The position numbers and the translations under genes are program-made. From the NCBI GenBank assembly GCA_902806565.1, contig CADCXA010000055.1, forward strand, positions 1,922,001 to 1,986,000: 64,000 nt of DNA, written 5' to 3'. Origin of the DNA: Hypoxylon rubiginosum. Lineage: Eukaryota; Ascomycota; Sordariomycetes; Xylariales; Hypoxylaceae. The notes beneath the pieces were generated by a model that was not told the DNA's origin, did not search any database, and saw nothing but the letters and a program-made list of their open reading frames with translations. Below, piece after piece: positions 21,616-33,300 of this stretch; position 1 is the stretch's first letter; the number at the start of each line of letters is the position of its first letter.

Positions 21616-24600
21616 ACGTACGGTGTGCTTTACTACAAAGAGGTAAGGGCGATACGATACGAAACTCACAGTACACACGGCAGATGTCACGATACTAACG
21701 AAAATACAGGGAGACTCCGTTGGTAAAGACTAGCACGAAGCTGATACAGGAAGGAGAAGGAGAGCACCAATCCTTTTTGCTAAGGGAAGGTATTTAAGAC
21801 ATAGTGAGAAGTATAGGTAGTAATATATGAGAACGAGTGTTACAGGTTTTATTATTTCTTTTTGCTGTGTTAAAATCAAATCCTACCGAGACAACCAATA
21901 GAAGCCTTCCCACCTTGCCGTTCCAACTATAATTCGTACCTAGAATACAATGCCTCTACTGAAGACACCATATAACACAAATCAAAGACCCATCACGCAT
22001 AGCAACGGTCATAGCCGTAAAAGTTGGCGTGTCATCCATCATGGCAGTTGATCCGGTGGCAGTCATCCACATCATCGCAAGGATACGACTAGCAGTCGGT
22101 CCGCTTGTTGAAGATATTGTCAATAGCTTGGCGAATGTCGCTCATCCCAACTTCTATCTCCGTCTTCTACTTACTGGGGGTCCGCCGGCCTTCATCGACG
22201 GATGGAGCTTCTCTCTTGAGGATGAGTTAGCGCTGTGAGACGGAAGATTTCCGGTTTTCATTGGAGAATCTGCCCGGTCACCATATAAAATATTATAGTC
22301 ATTAGCTAATTCCATACCTCTTAGGCTGCATCAGCGAGGGCAACTACCTCGTCTGCCCACATAAATTGTTGCTTACCTGTCTTGGAGAGCGAGATACGGA
22401 AAAAGGTGTGTGGTTTAGTTTCCTTTGTCTTTTTGGATTTGATTTCTTAGTCGGACTCCTACCTGCTGTTGGATCCCCAAGCGAAGCGGTCAATGTTTTC
22501 CTAGACAATTTTGAGCGATGGATGAGGCAATTGTTAAGGTTTACGCTCGTTTTATAGCAATACATTTAATATTTTATCACTATATCCTCTTGTCTACAAA
22601 TTCTTGATCGATCAGAATTTTCTACGTCTTGGAGTATATTTCTCGGAGAAAATTGCATGTTTTCTCTCGCTTGCCTGTGTCTTCTATACGAATTGCGCCT
22701 GTCTAATAAGTCAATATAGGGCTTGGCATGTTAAGCCTTGAAAGAAGGTCGTAGAAAGGAGACATTTGAGTCTCGAATAGGACACATATATTTCACACCT
22801 ATCAAGCCCGCGGAATATGCTTGAAGAAACGGTACTCCATTCGCGTGTTGGAGATGGTATGGTTGCTATACGGCATATCACTTCCCCCTTTCAAGCTTAG
22901 GTAGCTAGCCCCTATTATGGGTCCAAATACAGCCGTGTCAATTTTTTTTGGTAGAGTTGCGTAATGTCGCATCCTCAAATAGAGTAAATGTAAGTCGTAA
23001 AAAGGAAAAGAAAATTGATATAGTATAATTTATCTTACCATAGTGCTCGTGTAAGACTTTACCAAGGGACAGGAAGACTTCGTACACGTAGCTGATCGTC
23101 GTGGTTGCACAAAGCTTGACGAAAAGGGGTACCAACTGCCTAAACAAACCTTAGGGGCGAAAGCGAGGCCTCATAGATGCATCCTATCGTTAGAATAAAT
23201 CCGGGCCTAGAAGTAAAGAGCACCTATCTCAATCCATTCTTCCTTACTGCCACTTATTTGTGACCTTGGTAAGTTTACCTTGGCCGTCGAACGACCGTGG
23301 GTCTATTCAACAGACTTGAGGTCCTTAAAAGATAGCAATCACATCCTATTCATAAAGGCTATTAATATGACACATACTAAAACTTCCTACTCAAATCCTA
23401 TATCGTGTCTATCTCTGCTATAAGAGCGGCTATGAACCCCTACAAATGAAATCAGAAACCAGAGGCTGTAAAGTCTTGCTTTCCTCTCTTGACGCGACCG
23501 TGACGTTGCTCAAGACTTCGTCTTAAAATTGTGGTAGTTAAACTAACATCGATCATATTGCCGGGAATCCTACCCTTGGAGCTAGCGGGGAAGGAACTGG
23601 ACACGGCAGACGTTATTCTCGAAAGAAATCAACTGTTTGCCTAAAAGTGTGGCAAGTGAGCTCTCCTAGGCGTTAATTACTACACGTATATGATTATCTA
23701 CCTAGGAGGTAGATATAGCGACAGTTAACTTCTTTTCAACAATGACATATATAATCTGGGATTACAGAGATAAAGGGTTACTTGTTGCAGAACATCCATT
23801 CATTTATAAATTATTTGCTTTAGAATTTGAATAGCTATATTCCTTGTTTGTATGTTGTGATATAGAACTTTCATGATTAACATAGCTTCCTTTTTCGTAC
23901 GTGTCTTTCTTAATTGTCCTATCATCCCCAATGTTAAGTGCGCTTTTAAGATGTAGAGACTGACACAATCAGACGATCCCCGTGAGCTAGGATTGATGAG
24001 TCAAATCTGTAGATGACTAGGTACCCCTAGACGGTGAATACTGGTAACAAACGTATGGTGAGCGAAGGCGCTTCAAGGACAGGACGTGTATCACCAGCAT
24101 ATCCCTCTAGTCATCATCGTGTAGTTTTCAAGATTCATATTGCTATTTAAAAATGGTGTGTCTCTTAGAGAAGGAATTTACAGAGAATTTATACCACCAA
24201 CCCTCAGTAAGCATAGCATTTGGTATTGACACCCCAATTCCTTCACATGTTCACCAACATTTAGAAAATAGTAGCACAGCTAGCATCTCCAAATTTTGAA
24301 TGGCTCTTCATTGCAGCTCTCTGTAACTCATGTTTGATTTCAACTTGTTAAGCTTGTATATATCTACTATATATGACTGGACTTTTGATTCTTTCCCGTG
24401 CCTATCCCTGCTTCTGATCCCCGTAGTCTTCTACCATTAAGTAAAGAAACCAGACGTGAGTCATATGGTTTACCAAGTATAGCACGGATGTCGTCTTTGT
24501 GAGACGTGCGTAACCGTAGGTGACTTAGGTACTTGAACCGTAGCTTCGATGGTTCCCCCGGTGAGGTCTCTCACGATGCCTCATGCTTAGGTAGCTGAGC

Positions 24601-24852
24601 GACCTTTGTGATTCACCAGTTGACTACATAAATTCTCGGCAAGATGGGGAATGAATGCACGAGAGATCCTCTAGTTTCGAGAAGTAGGTGCCCAAATGTA
24701 CAATCAGATTATTTTCCCATCCAACTCATCACATCCTTTTCCCACATCCAAGTCACTGCACATTCAGATTTGGAATTTCCACCATCCCATGTGCAACTGA
24801 GGATAAGGAAGATTGAATATTTTTTTCTCCAGTATTCTTGTTGCACTATATA
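21616..24852. other. AT-rich gene-poor stretch, about 3.2 kb
   Basis: No frame with recognisable domains. Short open frames (for example 22029-22238 forward) look random. The sequence is visibly richer in A and T than the coding regions and includes palindromic-motif variants at 22897-22905 and 23699-23713. No tRNA or repeat family recognised. Confidence 0.4.
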
Positions 24853-25910
24853 ATGTCGTATCAGCAGCAAGATCGCTTCGGCGAAGTGCACGATCATGGA
24901 GATCGCCCCAACTACGGACACCGTTCCAACTACAGATTGGGTCCCAACCAAGGATATCCTACCTTTTACGCACAGCCTCCCTATCACGGACGCCAGCCCT
25001 ACCGCGGACGCCAGACCTATCGTGGAGGCCAGCGCGACCAGCAAGGGGATTTCTATTCGGCAGAGGATTTCGCAGAAGAGAAGAAATCCGAGCTCTTGGC
25101 CATGGCGCCTTATCGTCTGGGAGAGGCAGGACGCAAGTACTCGGACCGCCGCGAGCCTTCTATTGGCCTTCCCCGAAAGCTCTCCCCCATTGCGGATTCC
25201 TTCTTTCCCTTGGGAAATGATCCCGACCTAGGTAATAGCAAAAATATGACACTGAAAGTTCAACTAAGGCCGTGTATTGCCTAAGGATACTTGAGCTTAC
25301 ATGACAATTATCTCCTCGCGCTTTCGTAAACCCATGCTGACTTATCCAGGTGTCGCAGAAGCTCCCCCGCAACAATCCCTCCGAGGAGGAGGCCATATGG
25401 GAGTCGAACCCGTTGGCCCTCAACCTACTCGATCCGACGGCCTGGTATACTACGGTGTCAAGCAGACGAGAAGCGGCAAAACCGCCTACACCGAGCCGGT
25501 AGGCCACAAGGGAAGAGAGCGAATCCACCTGTCCTACATCCCCTGGTCGCAGCGAGGTCTACTGCCCAACGCTATCGCGGCGCCCTACTGGAATTCCGAC
25601 TGGCAAGCCATCGGCCCCCTCGCACCGCAGGGAGCTGGATCATCGTCGCAGCAGCAAGCCGACGAGAAGGATCCTGACGTACAGCAAACCAAGAAGGTAG
25701 GTTGCCCTCGCAGTTCTTCAATGCTTACCGTCTACCGCGTGACTGACATAAGGCCCGCAGGAGCAAGAGATCATGCAGCTATTACAGCTGGGATGGGACG
25801 AACTGGAGCGGGCCAAAATTGGGGCGAGCATCAAGAAGGAGCAGCAGGCGCTGGCTCGAGCATTCGACGAGAAAGATGACGAGCAATTCATCCCTTCCAT
25901 CAAAAATTAA
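24853..25910 (+). CDS. Hypothetical protein with a Tyr/Gly/Arg/Gln-rich N-terminus
   Basis: Not recognised. Exons 24853-25231, 25350-25696 and 25761-25910 give 291 residues with clean phases, consistent with a real gene. The first 75 residues are low in hydrophobics and rich in Y, G, R, Q and P, with short repeats PYHGRQPYRGRQTYRGGQ, suggesting a disordered region. The middle contains YYGVKQTRSGKTAY and IPWSQRGLLPNAIAAPYWN, the most ordered-looking part. The C-terminal 50 residues are a charged helix (LLQLGWDELERAKIGASI) ending FIPSIKN. No signal peptide or membrane segment. The low-complexity start resembles RNA-binding or condensate-type proteins only in composition; no function is claimed. 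Confidence 0.62.
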
Positions 25911-26606
25911 GCGCACCCGCTTCAACATGTTTAGGAAGTGTTATCTACGAGTTGAAGATGGATCTTGCCTGTGGTCTGCCCGAGGAAGTCATACTACAGG
26001 ATACGGCGGTTGTAGTCTCACGATGCGTTTGGCCTTGGCAGGTACTAGCTGTGTCTACGATGTAGGAGCACAGCTTGCAGCTAGGTTAGACAGATGAGAA
26101 TACTGAATTTGGTCAATTCGTGAATACTATGCACCTCTGAAGACCCGTATTTTGATATTGATGGAAATCAAGAGCTATGAAAGATGGCTTGACTACCTAC
26201 ATAGGAGGTAGGTAGGTGTACTTCGTAACAAGCCCCTCGACTGCCCTATCATGAGATATTTTCCAGGGAAGGATATCCCATCCACCTACCAACATACCTT
26301 CTTTATGAATACTACAAAATCTAACTGTTAAGAAAGTGTAACTCACGTACATATGGGGACATAGAGGGGTATTAGAGGTCTCCCCTAGCCAGACCTCCTT
26401 TAGACTACAACTTACCATCAACATCAACATCAACATCAACATCAACATCAACATCAACATCAACATCAACCCGACACCAACATCAACACCAATACCAACA
26501 CAAACACAGCTTACTTGTCTTTCATTGTCTATATTACTTCTAGACATCGTTCTGTGCTTTGGGTACTGTTTTGAGATTCGCTCATTCATTATCCATCTTC
26601 GTCATA
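25911..26606. other. Intergenic with hexanucleotide microsatellite
   Basis: About 700 bases without a gene. It contains the (CATCAA)n array described separately and one palindromic-motif variant (TACATAGGAGGTAGGTAGGT near 26198-26217). Confidence 0.5.
26416..26470. repeat. (CATCAA)n microsatellite, about nine units
   Basis: Perfect hexamer repeats, followed by degenerate units (CACCAACATCAACACCAATACCAACACAAACAC). It lies about 140 bases before the ATG of the secreted-protein gene, in its promoter or leader. Confidence 0.9.
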
Positions 26607-27253
26607 ATGTTCCCGTCTGCGGCCTAGTATGTGGTGGCCGGCTTGTACGCCTCCAAAGCGATGGCCGAAGTGTGCAATTCCAATCTCCTGGTCGACAATT
26701 TCGACCTGTTCTCCGCTAGACTCAACAATGTGGGATTGAAGTCAGGCGGTACATCTACCCTCCCCCCCTTTAAACTTCGAACATGGGATCACGCTAACTA
26801 TGGTGACGTTGAACAGACGACGGCTCAATGATAGCACTTGACGCGGAGCACAACACCTTGTCGTTCGTACCCTCCAAGTCGTCCTACTTCTTCGAGTCGG
26901 TGCCGTGCATCGATGCGGCGGAAGAAGGATACGGAGCGATCTCGTTCCGGATGAAAGCACCCCTAGGCGCCTCCTTCGCTCTCGAGCTCCAGACGAAGGA
27001 GAATTGCGGCTCGACAGAGTACAAGAGCACCTGGCACTACATGGGAGGATTCAGCGGCGAAACCGAGCAGGTAGTAATCCCCCTCAGCTCTTTCGCTGGG
27101 GCGAAGACCTCTGCTATCGAGGCCTTCAACTGGGCGACTTGGGAATTCTACAAGGAGAGGGACTTCATCTGGACGCTTGGCGATATCGAATTGATCTGCA
27201 ATTCATCTGACCAGGCCCTAGAGGTGCGAAATGACACTGCCGGTGTGGTTTGA
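26607..27253 (+). pseudogene. Small secreted beta-sandwich (CIA30-like) protein with a stop in the signal peptide
   Basis: Exons 26607-26748 and 26817-27253 would encode 191 amino acids plus one internal stop. The start MFPSAA is followed by TAG at 26625-26627, then in the same frame YVVAGLYASKAMAEVCN, which reads as the rest of a signal peptide. The mature part is like fungal extracellular CIA30/galactose-binding-like proteins: LLVDNFDLFSARLNNVGL, TLSFVPSKSSYFFES, GAISFRMKAPLGASFALEL, EQVVIPLSSF, and closing WTLGDIELIC. The intron and the rest of the frame are clean, so the lesion is recent, or an unseen upstream exon splices in at the CCTAG just before YVV. An internal ATG (AMAE) would give a protein without secretion signal. 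Confidence 0.6.
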
Positions 27254-27935
27254 TGGCGACATGGGGATTCGAGGATGTATGTCGTCTACAATGTCTACTA
27301 CGTCGTCCAGACGCTTGTTGAGGAGGGAGTTGAACGGTGGACTGGTTAGCTGCATTAAGCAGCCATAATTCTTAGGTATTCTGTATTCGAGTATCAATAA
27401 TACCGTCGAGGTTTTTCTTGACAAAGCATTGTCCATGAGAGTTTGCCTGCTCTGTTATTAGCACGCTGCAAACAAACGGTATCTCTTTGAACTCGTGCTC
27501 TCGAGTCTAGTCCTGAAGGATGAATAGGAGACGGATACATATCTCATTGTACCTTAGGTACATTATGGGCTTTATCGATAAAACAAATAGTGAATTCTGC
27601 CGCCTCAGCCAAGCCTAACCCCAGGCCAACTTTCAGCCCCGATTTCACACCGCCCCAACTGGACAATGGCGCTTGGGTCCCCCACTTTCCCAGTTAGGCT
27701 GCTTGTCCCACGTCCCCACGTTCCCACGTTCCCAACGTATCAGGCCGAAATTTCGAGAACGGACAAGGTTGATCTACATTCCTTAACCCACCTCTTACTT
27801 ACACCAGAGTCTATATCCTGTCACCCTGACTGTCTTTCGCGAATACGATCCCCCAAGGAGAGATCTCTCGTTTTTTCACTTGAGGAAGAGGAATAATACT
27901 CTAGGGGCAGCAAGATATTGGGTATCAAAAAAATC
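27254..27935. other. Intergenic, SGT2 promoter
   Basis: About 680 bases between same-strand genes. C-rich repeats CCCACGTCCCCACGTTCCCA lie around 27707-27726. No gene seen. Confidence 0.5.
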
Positions 27936-29236
27936 ATGGTATGGTAACACCCCGCTTCCCTATCACAGCCTTCCCTTCTTTGCCCTTCCCCCTCCCCCTC
28001 CTCTCGTCCTCTTCGACGACTTGGAAACTTAGGAAGAACCTTTTTAAGCTAACCTCGCTCGTTGCAAAACCACAGGCGACGACCACGAAGCAGCGCCTCG
28101 CGCTCGCCATCTGCGACTTCCTGTCGACCTCGCTCAAGGACGGCACCCTCTCGGCCGACGACGGCGACAGCATCGACGTGGCCATCAACTGCATCGGCGA
28201 ATCCTTCAAGGTGGACCCCGGCGACGCCGCCTCCGTGGCCGCCGCCACCGGCACCCAGAACCTGCTGCAGATCTACGGCGTGTACGAGAAGCTAAAATCT
28301 ACCACCGCCGCCTCCTCTTCTTCATCGACTAGCAATCCCTCAGCAGCGGCACCACCACCACCACCACCACCAGCTGCAGCAGAATCGCAACAGGACAAGG
28401 TCCCCACTGACGCCGAGAGGGCCCAGGCCGAGGACCTCAAGGCCAAGGGCAACCGCGCCATGGCGGCCAAGGACTACCCGTCCGCCATCGACCTGTACAC
28501 GCGCGCGCTCGCCCTGCACCCGGGCCACGCCGTCTACCTCTCGAACCGCGCCGCCGCCCACAGCGCCGCCCGCGACCACGCGAGCGCCCGCGCCGACGCC
28601 GAGCGCGCCGTCGCCCTCGACCCCCGCTACACCAAGGCCTGGTCCCGCCTCGGCCTCGCCCGCTTCGCCCTCGGCGACGCCCGCGGCAGCATGGACGCCT
28701 ACCGCCAGGGCATCGAGCACGAAGGGAGCGGCGGCAGCGAGGCCATGAAGAAGGGGTACGAGACCGCCCGGAAGCGCGTCGAGGACCTCGAGGCCGAGGC
28801 CGCCGACACCGCCGCCGCCGCCTCGTCGCCCGCGAGCCGCGGTGGCCCCGGCGGCGCCGGAGGAGGCATGCCTGACCTAGGAGGACTAGCCAGCCTGCTA
28901 GGCGGCCTAGGCGGCGGCGCTGGTGGGAACCGGGAAGGAGGCGGCGGAGGCGGCGGCGGCGCTGGTGGCATGCCGGACCTGGGCAGCATCATGAGCAACC
29001 CCATGTTCGCCAACATGGCGCAGAGCCTCATGTCGAACCCCGATATGATGCAGAACCTGATGAGCAACCCGCGCCTGCGCGAGATGGCCGACCGCTTTAG
29101 TAGCGGCGGCGGCGTCCCCGACCTCGGCACGCTCATGAGCGACCCCAACATCGCCGACATGGCCCGGAATATGATGGGCGGTGGCGGAGGAGCAGGAGCT
29201 GGACGTGGCGCTGGCGGTGGTGCTGGCGGTCAATGA
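27936..29236 (+). CDS. SGT2: Sgt2-type TPR co-chaperone of the GET pathway
   Basis: Cytosolic co-chaperone that receives tail-anchored proteins and passes them to the GET targeting machinery. The conserved N-terminus begins KQRLALAICDFLSTSLKDG; the only good start is ATG 27936-27938, followed directly by a GT donor (intron 27939-28075), so the first coding exon is just ATG. Length 387 residues. N-terminal dimerisation domain to about residue 70, a Ser/Ala/Pro linker with seven prolines, three TPR units from about residue 118 (KAKGNRAMAAKDYPSAIDLY, YLSNRAAAHSA, KAWSRLGLARFALGDA), then Gly-rich and methionine-rich client-binding repeats (MSNPMFANMAQSLMSNPDMM). Coding GC is very high, which creates long antisense frames that are not genes. 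Confidence 0.92.
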
Positions 29237-30343
29237 TCAATGGCAATTGTCTCCGCTCTTCCGCTTCATTTTCGTCTGATTCAAGTCGTTTGATTCAAAG
29301 CTACATCGCCTAGGTATGGATGGTTACGGAGGCGGTAGCTGAAGGGAATTGAGAGGTACCTATAGCGTCGTTGAGAGAGCGTCGGTCGTCGATTGGACAT
29401 GGACGGGATTAGTATAGAACTACGCGGACCCTAATTTCCATTCCGTCTTACAATTTTTTTTTGTTCACGTCGATGAATGAATGGGATGAATTGAATTGGG
29501 ATCGATTAGCCTAGTTTGATTTTCCAAGCTAGACCACAACAACACGGATTACAGACAGACAGACGAACCTTGAAGGACTCGAGGTAAATAAATAGAAAAG
29601 ACTCAAGGATTTGCCATTCATGATCTATCGCGTGTGCTAATTAATGTACATCATGACCTTGCGTGTATTGGATTGGCGATGACAAGACAAGACAAGACAA
29701 GCAAAAGAATTATTCATTCCGGGCCAGAGAAGATAAGACAAAGGGAGGAATAAAAAAAGGGGGGAAATGAATCAAATGCCAAATGCTCATCTAATTTTTT
29801 TTCCCGCCATACACCTCGACTCCATACCTATGCCGTAGTTGGTCTGCCATGGTTTTTTTCTTTTCTCTAAACAGCATGCCTCAGGGTCCTTAAGCACATA
29901 ACTTTTGTTGTGTTTTTTTGATGGGGTGGGAGGCATGGTTATCCTCGAATGCCAATAACCGGAAACAAGAATCGAGATAGAAACAAAGAATCAATACTGC
30001 CTGCCACCAACACTTTTTTTGGCTCCCCCTTTTTTTGCTCCGCCTACGCACAACGTTCTCCATCATCATTCCTGGTCCCATAGCCAGCCAACAGACACCA
30101 TTATTAAAAAAATCGTAGTGGAATAACGCGTGATATGAAATAAGGGCAACTAAAACAGGTCTTATGGTACCTTCAACGTGAGAAGCGTCTCTCATTAAAA
30201 AAAGGGGGGAAAGGTAAACAATACGTAGAACAACCAAAACTTAGAAACATGCTCGAGATAATGGGATGCGTCTGACAGACGATCAAAGAAAAGCAAGATG
30301 GGAATGCCGGATAGTATCAGCACTGGGTGGGAGAAAATTGGGA
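29237..30343. other. Convergent 3' flanks of SGT2 and HMT1
   Basis: About 1.1 kb between two converging genes. AT-rich with homopolymer T and A runs and a (GACAA)n microsatellite at 29684-29700. Both polyadenylation regions must lie here. No gene seen. Confidence 0.5.
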
Positions 30344-33300
30344 TTATCTTGCGCTGGGTGTGGACTCGCCGCGTCGTTGGGAAGTTCCCGTGCCGCCCTT
30401 CTGGTTCAGCTTCGGGCTGGACGCATTACCTCGTCGGCCTCTTCCTCCACGGTAGCGACCTCGAGTTCGACCACGGAACCCGCCTCGGCCTCTTGCAGGG
30501 CCTCGCGGGGGTGGTCTGGCTTCGGAAGATGCGGGTGCGGGCTCTTTTGATTCATGTGGTGGCTTTCTGTCTTGAACGGAAGAAGAAGGGACAGCGGGCG
30601 GAGTTGGTACAGGTTGGCTCACAGAGCGAGTTGGACTCTCTGGAAAACAGAAGGCCGGTGGTTCAGAACAGGATACAGATTGAAGGGTGTTCCGCCGAGG
30701 TTTACGATCCGGCTCTTGGGGAGTAGGAGATTTGGCAACTGGCTCGGGGTTTATGATAGGTGAATTTTGATCGTCATGTTTGCTCGAAGGGCTCGCTTCG
30801 TATGCTCTTATTGCGGTAGAAATAGATGCCGACTCCAAGTCCACTCCCGGTGCTGTAATAGGAGAATCAGCTTCTTCCTCGACATCTTCGGCCCAGCTGC
30901 TTCGGATAGGAGACGTATTCGCATGGTTCGGCGCGGCCGTAGAACGAGGCGTAAACTCCGGAGCACCAGGATTCAACTTTGAACCCTGTTAAGTCAGAGA
31001 TTAGCACCAGTCAAAAAAATCACTGATGATTCTTCGACGGATCTACCTCTTTCTTATGCCCGTTTGGAGTTTTCACAGCCTGCCCATTAACCTTGCCTGC
31101 CACGATCGATTTTGAAACTGTCGGCGTCGATACTGTTTGAGTTCCGTTCGAGTCGGCACCATTCACCGGTTCGTCGGTAGATCCGTCTGTTTGCGCAGCA
31201 CCGGCAAGCATCGTGTCGGCAACATCTCCATTCTGTTTGTCTTCTTTTGCTTCCTTGGGCTTGACGAAGATCTGCTTCGACCAAAGCTCGGCATATTTTC
31301 CTTCCTTGGCAATCAAGTCCTCGTGATTACCTTGCTCGGCAATCTCCCCATTCGCAACGACGAAGATGGTGTCAGCATTCATGACGGTCGAAAGACGATG
31401 ACTAGATTATGCAGATTTAGTAAAACTAGGCAAAAGCAATCAACTTCCGGAAATACTTACGCAACGATGAACGTGGTACGTCCCTGGCATAGAGCACGGA
31501 GACCTTCTTGTATTTTCTGCTCCGTGTCAGTGTCAACAGAGCTGGTTGCCTCGTCGAGAAGCACAATCTCCGGTTGCTTAAGGATGGCTCGCGCAATTGC
31601 GATACGTTGCAGTTCTCCGCCGGATAGTTTGCTAAGACTGTTAGTTATCACAACATTTTCCATTTAAATCATAACTCACACTCCACGTTCGCCGACGCGT
31701 GTCTTGTAACCCTCAGTGAAACCCATTATGTGCTCATGAATCGCCGCGGCTTTGCAAGCACTGTACACCTCCTCATCGGTTGCCGACAAGCGTGCATATC
31801 TGATGTTGTTTATCACCGTATCATCAAATAGGATGGGCGATTGCGGGACGATGCCAATGCTTTGCCGTAAACTAAAGGAAAATATCGATTATGTTAGTCG
31901 ACAGGAGATTCATAAAAGAGAATAAAGATGCTGGTCCCCCGTGAGTAGAGAAGGGGTGGATTGTGGATTAAACATGCCTCGAGATCGTCACATCCCGGAT
32001 GTCCTGGCCATCGATTAGAATGGAGCCGCTAGTCACATCGTAGAATCGGTCAAGAAGCTTCAGGATAGTCGACTTTCCGGCACCGGTCGCGCCAACAAAT
32101 GCGACGGTAGTACCGGATGGAACAGACACTTTTACGCCCTTCAAGATGTCCTTCTTCTTGTCGTAGCTAAAACTAACGTTCCGAAATTCGACCTTGCCAC
32201 CCTTGAGCTTCAGGGGTCGAGCATCCGGCTTCTCAACCACAGTCGGTTTCGTCATCATCACGTCAAGAAGCCGTTCGGCATGCACCAGGTCCTGGCTGAT
32301 ACTCTTTCCGAGCTGAGAGAAGAAACGTAGGGGCGACGTGAGCTGTCCCCAGTACGTCAGGAGCATGACGAAATCTCCAGCAGTGGCTTGGCCGTGGGTG
32401 ATTTGGTAAACGGCCAAGAAAGCACCAGCAAGCAACCCTGCAAGGAGGATCAGATACTGAAAAGCGTGCCCGACGAAATAGCTCGAGTAGAGCGACTTTG
32501 CTGCCTCAATGTGGGATTGGACTGCCACACCATATCGCCTCTCTTCGTACGGAACTTGGTTGAAAGCGCTAACGGTCTGCCAGCCTTGAATGCCAGCCTG
32601 TCGAATATAGTGTTCCTCGAAATACCTAAGTACAACATCAGCAATCATAAACTATCGCACCAACTTTGACAGCAGCCCTGAGGTGTGGGCACGAGCAGTT
32701 TTAAAACTTATTAGAATCTCTCGACTTACGTCTTTACCATCTTTTTTCTCTTCTCTTTGAAGCTTGCGATGATATGGGTTGCCGTTTGGATGAACGCTGC
32801 TCCAGTTGCGATGGTAATAAAGCCTTCATACGGACCGAACTTGGTGGACAGATACGTAAATGCGATGACCAAATCAATCATCATTGGCAACGCCTGGAAA
32901 CATATCGACTCCAGCATATTCGAAATCGAGGTCCCGTTCGAAATCGCAACAATCAGATCCGAGGAGCTCTTCGAGTCATGGAACTCGGAAGAGAGGTTCA
33001 TGATGTGGGAGTAGGCAGCAACAGTTAGTGCCTCCTCGGAGTAGTACTCCACAGGCAACCACAACATCTGCCTCAAGAGACTGATGCCAGCTTCGGATGC
33101 CAAAAGTCGAAGACCGGCAAAGATGGCAACCTGGACCCACGGATTACTGCCCGAAACACCACTCAAGGAATCCAAGACGGCACCATACTGCCGAGGAATG
33201 AAGAAGTTGAGCGCGTTTCCAGCCAAGAGGCAGACGCCGACGAGACCTGCATAGATCTGTAGGCGACGGTTGTGGACAGGCCAGATATACGGAACAAAGA

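Noticed and set aside
22029..22238. Plus-strand 69-codon frame after the amidase
   Set aside because: No homology-like features and no splice sites connecting it to anything.
26416..26470. CATCAA array as a CRISPR-like or functional repeat
   Set aside because: Plain microsatellite without spacers.
28062..29233. Long open frames antisense and in other frames across SGT2
   Set aside because: They mirror the very high GC third positions and Gly/Ala-rich coding of SGT2; their translations are low-complexity and carry no domain.
30344..30985. PAM2/RG exon as an independent gene
   Set aside because: No ATG precedes the PAM2 motif in frame, and the acceptor phase and branch point match the transporter's last exon exactly. 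Not excluded until transcripts are seen.
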